Assembly: GCA_963678205.1 (NCBI GenBank)
Contig: OY782760.1
Coordinates: 2,728,001 to 2,792,000 of the forward strand
Direction of reading: 5' to 3'
DNA from: G963556115 sp963678205
GTDB lineage: Bacteria > Planctomycetota > SZUA-567
DNA length: 64,000 bases
Position numbers and translations under genes: made by a program. The notes under the pieces are model-generated. The model saw only the letters and a list, made by a program, of their open reading frames with translations. It did no database searches and was not told the DNA's origin. Positions within the stretch are counted from its first letter, which is position 1, and the number at the start of each line of letters is the position of its first letter. Shown one piece after another: positions 42,299-51,454 of this stretch.

Positions 42299-43243
42299 TC
42301 ATACTCTTCTCAAATACGCCATATTCAATATTTCAAGGCATAATTCATTGAACTCCAGACCTCTTACTTTTGCTGCTTTAGGAACCAGGCTATGAGATGT
42401 AAAACCTGGTATAGTATTTATTTCAAGCGCAACAAGATTACCATTACTTCCCAGAATATAGTCAACTCTTGCAAGATCTCTAATCTTGAAATTACTGTAA
42501 ATTTCTCTTGTTAGATCTGAGCATATAGCTTGAATATCTGTACGTATATTCTGAGGCGGGCACAAATATTGTGTCGTTTCAGCATTATATTTTGCATGAT
42601 AGTCATAAAACTCTTCAGCAGGCTCCATTTCAATAATAGGTAAAATACTGCCATCAAGAATACCCACAGTAAACTCAATTCCCTCGACATAGCATTCAAT
42701 AATAGCTTTATCACCTGATTGAAGTATACTTTCAACAGCTGGATATATTTGATGCTCCTCTTTAGCAATTACAACTCCTACCGAGCTTCCACCAGTATTA
42801 GGCTTTACGACAACAGGGAGTTTTATATTACTATTATCCATTTCCTCAGAAACTCTATTTATATCTTCTATACAGATCCAAGGAGCGACAGGTACTGCCA
42901 TCCTTTGCATCATAATTTTGCTCAAGTTTTTATCCATACACAATTTACTTACTTGAGAACTACTTCCAGTAAACGAAATTCTGTTTCTTTCAAGCAATCT
43001 CTGTACAGTTCCATCTTCTCCAAAAATTCCATGCAGAGCAATAAAAGCGATATCACACCCTAAGTTTAAGACCTGCTCTTCACTTCCATCAAGAACGACC
43101 TTACGTACATTGAGTTCAAATGATTTCAATGCTTCATATACAGACTGTCCGCTATCTAGGGATACTTCAACCTCAGTTCCAATTCCCCCACATAGCACTG
43201 CTATATCTAATTTTTTAAGTTCATCCAAGTTTATTGACTGCAA
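42299..43243 (-). CDS. ddl: D-alanine--D-alanine ligase
   Basis: Ddl joins two D-Ala for the peptidoglycan stem peptide. ATP-grasp signatures are IALHGIFGEDGTVQRLLERN, PVVVKPNTGGSSVGVVIAKE, ECYVEGIEFTVGILDG and the C-terminal ALEINTIPGFTSHSLVPKAA. It has 314 aa. The start is TTG 43243, inside the end of murC, with a 23-base overlap and GAGG upstream, so translation is probably coupled to murC. In Chlamydia the same two genes are one fused protein; here they remain separate. Confidence 0.93.
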   Translation of the reverse strand: MQSINLDELKKLDIAVLCGGIGTEVEVSLDSGQSVYEALKSFELNVRKVVLDGSEEQVLNLGCDIAFIALHGIFGEDGTVQRLLERNRISFTGSSSQVSKLCMDKNLSKIMMQRMAVPVAPWICIEDINRVSEEMDNSNIKLPVVVKPNTGGSSVGVVIAKEEHQIYPAVESILQSGDKAIIECYVEGIEFTVGILDGSILPIIEMEPAEEFYDYHAKYNAETTQYLCPPQNIRTDIQAICSDLTREIYSNFKIRDLARVDYILGSNGNLVALEINTIPGFTSHSLVPKAAKVRGLEFNELCLEILNMAYLRRV

Positions 43244-44582
43244 TTTTCCGCACCTCTATATCTATATCTCCGGCTCCAATACAAATTATTGTTGAATACT
43301 CAGGAGCATACTTAAAAATAAAATTATTTATTTGATCAACTTTAACTTTTGAATTATCGACATTTCCACCAATTATCCGCAGACTTTCGCGAATTAATTC
43401 TGAACTAACCCCTGCAATCGGCTTTTCACGTGCTGGATAAATCTCAGCAACAACGACTAAATCTGCTTTTACCAGTTCTCTAGCAAAATCTTTTGCATAA
43501 TCTCTTGTTCGAGTATACAAATGAGGTTGAAATATAACCATAATCTTACCAGAAGCATCCAGCTCTCTAGCTCCTTGCAACGCTGCCTTTACTTCAGTTG
43601 GGTGATGAGCATAATCGCTGTATATTTTTGAAGTATCAAGAGTATGAATAAGCTCCATTCTTCTTCCAACAGTCTTTATCGTTTCCAGAGACCGAAGTCC
43701 ATCCTCCAAACTTACGCCAAATTCTTCACCAATAAGTAATGCTGCAAGAGAATTTAAAACATTATGCTTACCACAAAGAGGAATTTTTAGCTGCCCAACC
43801 TTAGTACCAGCATAAGTTAAGTCTGCAACCTGCATACCATTTATATAAGATAATTTCTCAGCACATAGCCCAATTCCAGAGCTATTTATTCCAAAAGCCT
43901 TCTTACGTCCTTGATGATTCACAAAAATTTCAGCGCAATGCTCATTATCATAACCAACAATTAGCAACCCAGTATTAATCTTTTCGGCAAAAATTCCGAA
44001 AGCCTCCACTACTTTTTCAGAAGTTCCATAGTAAGCAAGATGCTCTGACTCAATATTTGTAATAACTGCTACATCGAGTTCAGGTTCTAAAAAACTCCCA
44101 TCACTCTCATCAAGTTCACTGATAAAGACCTCACCACCACACCTATAATTTCCATTCATTTCGTCAGTTACACCACCAAGCAAAACAGTGGGATCAATAC
44201 CATTTTTTATCAATATATGTGCTGCCATCCATGTAGTACTAGTCTTTCCGTGCGTTCCAGCTACGCCTACACCTTTATATCCCGCCATTATTTCAGCCAG
44301 AAACATACCACGTTTTATTGATTTTTCACCTGCTGCAACCAGTTCTGGATGCTCAATCGAAACAGCACTTGTATATACCAGCTTATCACAGTTTTCAGAA
44401 TGCACCTCTGAGTGCCCTATACTAATTTGAGCTCCAAGTTTTTTGAGCATATCGGTCTGATCATTTTCAGCCCTGTCACAACCGCTAACTATTGCGCCTC
44501 TATCTAATGCCATTCCAGCAAGTGCACTCATTCCAATCCCACCAACACCCATAAAATGAATCTTTTTCCCTGCAATGTTCAT
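43221..44582 (-). CDS. murC: UDP-N-acetylmuramate--L-alanine ligase
   Basis: MurC adds L-Ala to UDP-MurNAc. Signatures are the Rossmann-like IHFMGVGGIGMSALAGMALD, the ATP loop VGVAGTHGKTSTTWMAAHIL, ISELDESDGSFLEPELDVAV, and IYSDYAHHPTEVKAALQGAR of the ligase core. I chose ATG 44582 (MNIAGKKIHFMG), one base after the murG stop, giving 453 aa. The longer frame from 44603 would overlap murG. murB, often next to murC, is not here. Confidence 0.96.
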   Translation of the reverse strand: MNIAGKKIHFMGVGGIGMSALAGMALDRGAIVSGCDRAENDQTDMLKKLGAQISIGHSEVHSENCDKLVYTSAVSIEHPELVAAGEKSIKRGMFLAEIMAGYKGVGVAGTHGKTSTTWMAAHILIKNGIDPTVLLGGVTDEMNGNYRCGGEVFISELDESDGSFLEPELDVAVITNIESEHLAYYGTSEKVVEAFGIFAEKINTGLLIVGYDNEHCAEIFVNHQGRKKAFGINSSGIGLCAEKLSYINGMQVADLTYAGTKVGQLKIPLCGKHNVLNSLAALLIGEEFGVSLEDGLRSLETIKTVGRRMELIHTLDTSKIYSDYAHHPTEVKAALQGARELDASGKIMVIFQPHLYTRTRDYAKDFARELVKADLVVVAEIYPAREKPIAGVSSELIRESLRIIGGNVDNSKVKVDQINNFIFKYAPEYSTIICIGAGDIDIEVRKIAVNKLG

Positions 44583-44583
44583 A

Positions 44584-45663
44584 CTACACTTTCTCTCCAA
44601 CAAGTTGTATAATACTCTCAGCTATTTCAGATGCTGACTCTGGCCTTGCAAGTAAGCGCACCGATTCAGCCATACTATCACGTAACTTTTTATCCTTCCA
44701 GATTCTTACTACCTGCCGGGTCAAAATTTCTGGAGTAAGCAATGACTGTTCAAGTACAACAGCACCATTTTTTTTAGCAACCCATTCAGCATTGAGCAAC
44801 TGATGGTTATCCATAGCTGTTGGTAACGGCACAAGAATTGACGGCAGCCCCGCTGCTGCAAGTTCAGCAATACTTCCTGCTCCTGATCGCGAGATAGCGA
44901 GCTTTGACTCTCGATAGCACTCTGATAATTTCCCAAAGAAACCATGAACAACAGCATCAACGTCTAGTTGTTTATATGCTTTTCTGATACCCTCTTCGTT
45001 ACCAGCCCCAGCAACATGTATGATTTTACATCCTGTCTGCAACTGTATATCCTTTATGGCTTCAAGTACAATATCATTGAGTTTCTGCGCACCCTGAGAT
45101 CCACCTATTATTAATAATGCCTCACCGTCTACCGGCTTTTCTTGAACCAGCCCGCACATCTGCTCACGCATAGGTGAACCAAGATCATAAAATTTAGCCT
45201 TAGTATTTATAAACCTCTCTCTTGCACATCTGAACTGTAAATAAATCCCCTTTGCCCAACGTGAAAGCAAACGATTTACTCTACCTGGAACTGAATTCTG
45301 TTCAAGAACTACTACAGGAATACCTAACAGTTTTGCAGCTATCCCAGGAGTAGCCGCAGCAAATCCCCCAAGAGCCACCATTACATCAGGCTTATACCTT
45401 TTAAATAATTTTATACTTTGCCATATAGAGAGAATGAATCTAGGCATATTAGATAAATGTGATAAAGATAGAGGAGAACCTCTACCTGCAGATAGAATAT
45501 CAATAAAATACCCTGCTCTTGGGACTATCTCCATATCAAGACCATGAGAGGTTCCTATAAATGAAACCTCTGCATCTGGGTCGATTTTTTCCATTGCTTT
45601 TGCAAGTGATAATCCAGGAAATAAATGCCCGCCTGTACCTCCTCCAGCCATTATTACCCTCAT
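44584..45663 (-). CDS. murG: UDP-GlcNAc:undecaprenyl-PP-MurNAc-pentapeptide transferase
   Basis: MurG makes lipid II on the inner face of the membrane. Signatures are VIMAGGGTGGHLFPGLSLAK, ALGGFAAATPGIAAKLLGIP, LIIGGSQGAQKLNDIVLEAI and AISRSGAGSIAELAAAGLPS followed by LVPLPTAMDNHQLLNA. It has 359 aa. Its ATG overlaps the ftsW stop as ATGA. The stop is TAG, one base before the murC ATG. Confidence 0.97.
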   Translation of the reverse strand: MRVIMAGGGTGGHLFPGLSLAKAMEKIDPDAEVSFIGTSHGLDMEIVPRAGYFIDILSAGRGSPLSLSHLSNMPRFILSIWQSIKLFKRYKPDVMVALGGFAAATPGIAAKLLGIPVVVLEQNSVPGRVNRLLSRWAKGIYLQFRCARERFINTKAKFYDLGSPMREQMCGLVQEKPVDGEALLIIGGSQGAQKLNDIVLEAIKDIQLQTGCKIIHVAGAGNEEGIRKAYKQLDVDAVVHGFFGKLSECYRESKLAISRSGAGSIAELAAAGLPSILVPLPTAMDNHQLLNAEWVAKKNGAVVLEQSLLTPEILTRQVVRIWKDKKLRDSMAESVRLLARPESASEIAESIIQLVGEKV

Positions 45664-46847
45664 GCAACATTCCTCTTATCATACGACTCATTTCCAAGTT
45701 CAAGCACCGGCTCAACATCTACCTTTACTGGAATTTCTGGTTCAATCCTTGTAATACTAACTAAAGCTCCAATCATAGCCAGCGCAACACAGAGCCCACT
45801 TCCACCAAAACTGATAAATGGCAATGAAATCCCTTTAGGTGGAATTGAAGCCGTAACCACCGCAATATTAAATACAGCCTGCAAACCAATGATTGAAGTA
45901 ATACCATAAGCGATAAGTGCAGTAAATTTACTTGGGGCGTGCTTTACAAGTCTTATGCCTTCATATACCAATACACCAAAAAGCAGAATAATAACACATG
46001 TACCAATAAGTCCAAACTCCTGTCCGGCAATTGCAAAGATAAAGTCAGTATGAGCTTCTGGGAGATAGTATAGTTTGGAGACTCCTTCACCTAGTCCCAT
46101 ACCAGTAAGCCCTCCACTGCCTAGAGCCACTTTACTCATCCATATCTGATACCCTTTTCCATCTTTTTCCCCTGCATGCCAAGCTTGAATTCTTGATGCT
46201 ATATAGTCCATTTTAGTTATTGCAATATAAGCTGCAGGAGGAATTGTTCCGGTAAGAGCAATAAGAGTATGCCAGAGCTTTGCTCCTCCAACAACAATCA
46301 TTGATCCCATTACTGCTCCAATTAGGGCAGAGGTACCAAAATCTGGCTCCAGCATAATACAACCAAGTACGATAGCTGTCATAATAACTGCTGGTACAAA
46401 TCCTTTAAAAAATGGAAGGCTTTTGCCACCAAATCTAGCCAGAAAGCTTGACATAACTATAATCATGCCAATTTTTGCCACCTCCGAAGGTTGAATATTA
46501 AATCCAGCAAATCTAAGCCACCTTGATGCGCCATTAACCTTTGTACCAATACCAGGTATCAACACTGCAAGTAACATAATGACAATCAAGCCAAATAGTG
46601 GAATAGCTATTTTTTTGAACTTTTGAATATTAATAACACTCATAAATAATAGGGCTAAAAGTCCAACGCTAAGCCAGATCAATTGTTTTTTCAAATATGT
46701 CAATTCAAAACCGGCGTTACCAGCTTTGACGCAGCTCGCAGAATATACCAGAACCACCCCAAGCCCTACCAAAGTCATAGAGACAGCAATAATACGATCA
46801 CGAATTGATTTTAAAATATGTCTTTTCTCATTAATACAATCATTCAT
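45660..46847 (-). CDS. ftsW: Peptidoglycan polymerase FtsW
   Basis: FtsW, with FtsI, polymerises septal peptidoglycan. It is a SEDS protein of 395 aa with about ten membrane helices. Signatures are GASRWLRFAGFNIQPSEVAK, MLEPDFGTSALIGAVMGSMI, YLPEAHTDFIFAIAGQEFGL and KGISLPFISFGGSGLCVALA. The catalytic Asp region of the SEDS family is in the large loop near TDFIFA. It lies between mraY and murG; murD, which often lies here, is missing. rodA is not in the window, but the division context favours FtsW. Confidence 0.93.
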   Translation of the reverse strand: MNDCINEKRHILKSIRDRIIAVSMTLVGLGVVLVYSASCVKAGNAGFELTYLKKQLIWLSVGLLALLFMSVINIQKFKKIAIPLFGLIVIMLLAVLIPGIGTKVNGASRWLRFAGFNIQPSEVAKIGMIIVMSSFLARFGGKSLPFFKGFVPAVIMTAIVLGCIMLEPDFGTSALIGAVMGSMIVVGGAKLWHTLIALTGTIPPAAYIAITKMDYIASRIQAWHAGEKDGKGYQIWMSKVALGSGGLTGMGLGEGVSKLYYLPEAHTDFIFAIAGQEFGLIGTCVIILLFGVLVYEGIRLVKHAPSKFTALIAYGITSIIGLQAVFNIAVVTASIPPKGISLPFISFGGSGLCVALAMIGALVSITRIEPEIPVKVDVEPVLELGNESYDKRNVA

Positions 46848-46890
46848 ATTTCTATGTATCCATCTTGTTATTAAAAGTTAATATTAAATA

Positions 46891-47982
46891 TTAGTGCATC
46901 TTCAAAGATCCAAGACCAATCACCGCAAGTATCGCCCCTACCATCCACAATCTTACAACAATGTGATTTTCATTCCAGCCAGACAGTTCAAGATGATGAT
47001 GATATGGAGCACACTTGAACAATCTTTTACCTCTCAGCTTGAAAGACGCTACCTGTAATAATACAGACCCAGTTTCTATAACAAAAATCCCCCCAATAAT
47101 AGGAAGAATTATCTCATGTTTACTAATAAGTGCAGTATATCCGATAAGCCCCCCAAGAGCTAAACTTCCAGTATCACCCATAAACAATTGAGCAGGCTTG
47201 GCATTAAACCAAAGAAACCCTGCAACCCCTCCAATAAGAGCCGCCATAAGGATACATAGTTCCCCGCTACCAGCAATATATGGTATTCTAAAGTGCCCGG
47301 CCATAATACTATTTCCTGCAATATATGCAAACACGGCATATGCAGCAGAAGCAAATACTGAACACCCTCCAGCAAGTCCATCTAAACCATCTGTCAAGTT
47401 TACAGCATTTGAGCAGCCAATGATAACTAGAATAGAGAATGGATAGTACAAGAATCCAAGATCAAGTTGAAAATTATCCCACTTAGTAAAAGGCAGGAGA
47501 ATTTTAGTTGTATTTTCACCACCATATGCACTTAGCCCAAAACATACAACTCCAGCGATTATTATTTGACCAAATAATTTCTGCCTCTTGGTTAATCCAT
47601 TGTCACCCAAGCGCTTATATTTCATAAAGTCGTCAATAAATCCAAGTAAGCCATATAAAATAAAAATAAATAATCCCATAGTTACTAATGGATTGCGTAT
47701 ATCCAGTAACAAAAGAGAAGATATAGTGACACCAATCAACATTACCATGCCACCCATAGTTGGAGTATCTGCTTTTGTAGAATGAAGTTCTGATATCTCC
47801 TTGCTGTCTTTTATCATATTTTCAGTAACATTACTGGTCTTCATATGGCTTATGAACTTAGGAATAAGCTTTAGACATATAGCAAAGGCTATTAGCATAG
47901 CTAATGCTGCTCTAAATGTTATACTATCAAAAACTCTTAATGGACCATAACTTATAGACAAATCAGCGAGGAAACGCAGCAT
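46891..47982 (-). CDS. mraY: Phospho-N-acetylmuramoyl-pentapeptide-transferase
   Basis: MraY makes lipid I from UDP-MurNAc-pentapeptide and undecaprenyl phosphate. Signatures are STKADTPTMGGMVMLIGVTI, GFIDDFMKYK (catalytic Asp pair), NAVNLTDGLDGLAGGCSVFA and MGDTGSLALGGLIGYTALIS followed by CAPYHHHLELSGWNENHIVV. About ten membrane helices are visible. I chose ATG 47982 (MLRFLADLS) after AAAGGGTAT, giving 363 aa. It heads a unit of its own, since a terminator after murF lies upstream. Confidence 0.97.
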   Translation of the reverse strand: MLRFLADLSISYGPLRVFDSITFRAALAMLIAFAICLKLIPKFISHMKTSNVTENMIKDSKEISELHSTKADTPTMGGMVMLIGVTISSLLLLDIRNPLVTMGLFIFILYGLLGFIDDFMKYKRLGDNGLTKRQKLFGQIIIAGVVCFGLSAYGGENTTKILLPFTKWDNFQLDLGFLYYPFSILVIIGCSNAVNLTDGLDGLAGGCSVFASAAYAVFAYIAGNSIMAGHFRIPYIAGSGELCILMAALIGGVAGFLWFNAKPAQLFMGDTGSLALGGLIGYTALISKHEIILPIIGGIFVIETGSVLLQVASFKLRGKRLFKCAPYHHHLELSGWNENHIVVRLWMVGAILAVIGLGSLKMH

Positions 47983-48263
47983 TATATACCCTTTATTATC
48001 TGACAAAATAATTACAAGACATGTCACTTATCGTCTAAATGTATTACAATAGTTTAATAAATAATACATATTCCTGCAACCTAACAAATTAAAGACAATT
48101 TAAACAGTAAAATACTGCTAGTTGAGATTATAATGTAATCCCTATAATCATAAATACTTTGATCACATCCTTGCTTTACACATAATATGCAAAGTAAAAA
48201 AACCTTAAAATATTAAATAAAATCCAGAATCTCAGGTTTAATGACACCTATATTATAAATAAA

Positions 48264-48289
48264 GTTCTGAATCATTAGCGATTCAGAAC
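48264..48289 (-). terminator. Intrinsic terminator of murF
   Basis: A perfect 10-bp stem GTTCTGAATC/GATTCAGAAC (48264-48273 with 48280-48289) with a 6-nt loop is followed on the minus strand by TTTATTT. It lies in the 368-base gap between murF and mraY, so mraY must have its own promoter; I could not place one with confidence. Confidence 0.8.
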
Positions 48290-48350
48290 CAAAGACAAAA
48301 CTATGTTTAATTATACTAGAAATGATGAAAAATTTTGAATTGCACAAAAA

Positions 48351-49706
48351 CTACATAATTTTTAAAGCCGAAACAACTCTACCAAGCTTCATAGCATTGG
48401 AACCTTTTACAAGAACAGTATCCCCATCCTTTACTAATTCTTTTAAATGCCCAAGCAGCGACATAGTCCCTCTAAAATGTTTTATTACCTGATGAGCATT
48501 CTGCGCATGAGCCCCCTCAGCAAGCGACATACACATCTTACCTACCGCAAGAACAACATCAATATTACTAGCAGCCAACCACCTTCCCACCTCAAAGTGT
48601 ATACGTGCACTATCATGCCCCAACTCAAGCATATCACCTACAATAAGTACTTTTCTTCCTGTATCAAGGCTTTCAAGAGTATTTACACCTGCTCTGAGAC
48701 TCTCTGGATTGGCATTATAGCAATCAGAGACTATTTTATATCTCTTAGTTTTTATTATACTCTGTCTATCTTCAAGTTGTTTATAACTTTTAATCGCCTC
48801 AGCAGCTTCTTCAAGAGAAACACCCAAAAATTCTACAGCAGCGAGAGCAGCAAGACAGTTGCCTATATTATGTTTTCCAAGTAAGGGCAGTTCGAATTTT
48901 ACTCCACTAACCGAAAATGTCGATCCACTCCAAGAAAAATCAACATATTCAGCCATATAATCAGCGGAAGTATCAATAGCAAATGTTTTTATCTGAGCCT
49001 TACTCCTCACACCACTTTTGAGCAGCTCGGAAAATCTGCTTTCAGCAGGAACTATTGCCAACCCATCATCAGGAAGCTGCGAGAATACATCCAATTTTTC
49101 ATTTGCAACTCCAGCAATTGTACCAAGACCTTCAAGATGTGCCGGTGCAATATTTGTAATAATAGCAACAGTAGGCTTTGCAATTTCAGCAAGTCTTGCA
49201 ATTTCGCCCTGCGCATTTGTTCCCATTTCCAGAACAGCAAATTTATTTTCAGAAGTATTAGAAAGAATTGTCAGAGGTAGGCCTATTAAATTATTATAAT
49301 TCTTAATTGGCTCGCAAACGCTGCCTTTTGAACGAAGTATATGAGCTATTAAGTGACGAGTTGTAGATTTACCATTACTTCCCGTAACTCCAACCCATGG
49401 AATTAGAGGCTCCTGCCAGCGATATATCATTGCAAAATCACCTAATGCCCTTGACGTATCACTAACAACAATACCGTCATGGTTATCAAGTAAAGTAGAA
49501 TCAGAAACAATTGCTGCAACAGCTCCTTTATCAAAAGCCTGCGCAGCAAATTTATTACCATCAAAATGGTCCCCTTTAAGAGCAATAAATATTTCACCGC
49601 CAGATATTTTTCTTGTATCAGTGGATATACCTCTTACAGATATCCCCCCATCACCAATAATCTCACCACCAACCCACTCAGCGATAGATTTCAACTCGAC
49701 CTGCAT
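48351..49706 (-). CDS. murF: UDP-MurNAc-tripeptide--D-alanyl-D-alanine ligase
   Basis: MurF adds the D-Ala-D-Ala made by Ddl. Signatures are GGEIFIALKGDHFDGNKFAA, the ATP loop WVGVTGSNGKSTTRHLIAHI, LEMGTNAQGEIARLAEIAKP, SDCYNANPESLRAGVNTLES and LIVGDMLELGHDSARIHFEV. It has 451 aa. The ribosome site GGGGAG precedes ATG 49706. It stands as a single-gene unit between two terminators. In Chlamydia murF starts the second cell-wall block, as here. Confidence 0.96.
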   Translation of the reverse strand: MQVELKSIAEWVGGEIIGDGGISVRGISTDTRKISGGEIFIALKGDHFDGNKFAAQAFDKGAVAAIVSDSTLLDNHDGIVVSDTSRALGDFAMIYRWQEPLIPWVGVTGSNGKSTTRHLIAHILRSKGSVCEPIKNYNNLIGLPLTILSNTSENKFAVLEMGTNAQGEIARLAEIAKPTVAIITNIAPAHLEGLGTIAGVANEKLDVFSQLPDDGLAIVPAESRFSELLKSGVRSKAQIKTFAIDTSADYMAEYVDFSWSGSTFSVSGVKFELPLLGKHNIGNCLAALAAVEFLGVSLEEAAEAIKSYKQLEDRQSIIKTKRYKIVSDCYNANPESLRAGVNTLESLDTGRKVLIVGDMLELGHDSARIHFEVGRWLAASNIDVVLAVGKMCMSLAEGAHAQNAHQVIKHFRGTMSLLGHLKELVKDGDTVLVKGSNAMKLGRVVSALKIM

Positions 49707-49887
49707 TACTTCTCCCCATCTGCTAAACTACTATTTTCAAACTAATATACATATTTTATCGATATTTGAAATGCAGGTCAATCTTTATTCTCCCAACAGC
49801 TTTTTATTATAAACAAATTGCATAGATTACAACTATAATTATCCCAACAATATATATTATTATTTATTGAGACATTATAATATAAAT

Positions 49888-49917
49888 AAAGAATAAGCAA
49901 GTAGTTGCTTATTCTTT
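49888..49917 (-). terminator. Intrinsic terminator of murE
   Basis: A perfect 13-bp stem (49888-49900 with 49905-49917) with a 4-nt loop is followed on the minus strand by an AT-rich tail. It ends the rsmH-ftsL-ftsI-murE unit. The rest of the 296-base gap to murF is empty. Confidence 0.8.
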
Positions 49918-50002
49918 AACTCAAAATAACAATTCATCTTTTAATTAATAATCATACAACAAATTATCATATTCTACAATTTTTTAAATCCTATCTTAAA
50001 CA

Positions 50003-51451
50003 CTAAATGTCATTAAAAATTGCTGAGATTACTTCTCGATCATCAAAATGGATTTTTTCACGACCAATTATCTGATAGTCTTCATGCCCCTTACCAGCGA
50101 CTAGTACAACATCACCCTCTTTAGCAATATCCAGTCCAGTCAAAATTGCCTTAGCTCTGTCAAATTCAACCAAGACCTTGGGTTTATTCTTTATACCATT
50201 AAGAATATCATTCATAATCTGCTCAGGATTTTCGGTACGAGGATTATCATTAGTAAGTATTACTGTATCTGCTTTATTCTCAGCGACACTTGCCATAAGT
50301 GCCCTCTTTCCGCGATCGCGATCACCGCCACACCCAAAGACAACTATTAACTTTCCTTTGGTTATCTTTCTCAATACAGTCAATGCGTTATCCAGAGCAT
50401 CATCGGTATGAGCATAGTCGACAAAAGCAACCCTTCCATCAGCCGACTCAAATCTTTCAAGCCTTCCACCAGCTCCACTAAAATCGCTAACAACATCAAT
50501 AATCTCATCAAATTCTAACCCTGCAGAATACAGTACAGTCATCGCTTCAAGTAAGTTTACCGCATTATATTCACCAATAAGTGCCGAGGATATTGAATAA
50601 TGTCTATTTAATACCAAGATATTAAGAAATGTTTGATTGACCTCATACTCAGCATTAATAATTCGGATATCATCACCAACATTATGCCCAACCTTAATAA
50701 CCCTAGCCCTTGTATCCTGTACAATTCTCTCAGTATAAGAATCCGCACTATTTACAATCGCAACACTTCCAGCTGACAATTTATCAAAAAGTCTCTTTTT
50801 AGCTAAAAAATAATTCTCCATATTTCCATGGTTATCAAGATGATCACGACTTAAATTCGTAAACACTGCATAATCAGCATTATCTCCAGCTACTCTCTCT
50901 TTAGCCAATGCTTGAGACGAAAACTCACATACAGCATACTCCGCATTATTAGAAACCATTTTACTAAGATATCTTTGAAAATCAACACTTTCAGGTGTAG
51001 TTAATGGCGCAGGAATAACTTCAGATACTAGATCATATTCAACTGTCCCCAGCACCCCACATTTTTTATCAAGCTTCTTAAGTGCATGCGCAATAATCTG
51101 AGCAATGGTAGTCTTACCATTTGTTCCGGTAATTGCAATTAATTTTAGCCTAGTCTCAGGACTGGAATAGAAATTCTCCGCAATCTTTCGTAATGCCAGG
51201 CGAGTATCAGTTGTAAGCAACTGCCCTACACCTATATTGTTATTGAATGTATCTGAAAGAACAAGCGCCGCCCCTTTCTCAACTGCTTGTTTGGCATAAT
51301 TATTACCATCTGTATTTGCACCATTAAGTGCTGCAAACAACGAACCGTCTCTAACCTTACGACTATCATACTCGATAGAAGTAATATCAATTGAGTCATC
51401 ACCTCCTATTAACTCAGCATCAATACCAGCCAGAACTTGAGAAAGCTGCAT
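50003..51451 (-). CDS. murE: UDP-MurNAc-tripeptide synthetase, meso-diaminopimelate-adding
   Basis: MurE adds the third residue of the stem peptide. Signatures are GSLFAALNGANTDGNNYAKQ, the ATP loop AITGTNGKTTIAQIIAHALK, VFTNLSRDHLDNHGNMENYF, AFVDYAHTDDALDNALTVLR and VLTNDNPRTENPEQIM (last read as ILTNDNPRTENP). The DNPR motif selects meso-diaminopimelate rather than lysine, which implies Gram-negative type peptidoglycan. It has 482 aa. The ribosome site AAGGGG lies in the ftsI end region; the gap to ftsI is 3 bases. Confidence 0.97.
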   Translation of the reverse strand: MQLSQVLAGIDAELIGGDDSIDITSIEYDSRKVRDGSLFAALNGANTDGNNYAKQAVEKGAALVLSDTFNNNIGVGQLLTTDTRLALRKIAENFYSSPETRLKLIAITGTNGKTTIAQIIAHALKKLDKKCGVLGTVEYDLVSEVIPAPLTTPESVDFQRYLSKMVSNNAEYAVCEFSSQALAKERVAGDNADYAVFTNLSRDHLDNHGNMENYFLAKKRLFDKLSAGSVAIVNSADSYTERIVQDTRARVIKVGHNVGDDIRIINAEYEVNQTFLNILVLNRHYSISSALIGEYNAVNLLEAMTVLYSAGLEFDEIIDVVSDFSGAGGRLERFESADGRVAFVDYAHTDDALDNALTVLRKITKGKLIVVFGCGGDRDRGKRALMASVAENKADTVILTNDNPRTENPEQIMNDILNGIKNKPKVLVEFDRAKAILTGLDIAKEGDVVLVAGKGHEDYQIIGREKIHFDDREVISAIFNDI

Positions 51452-51454
51452 TAT

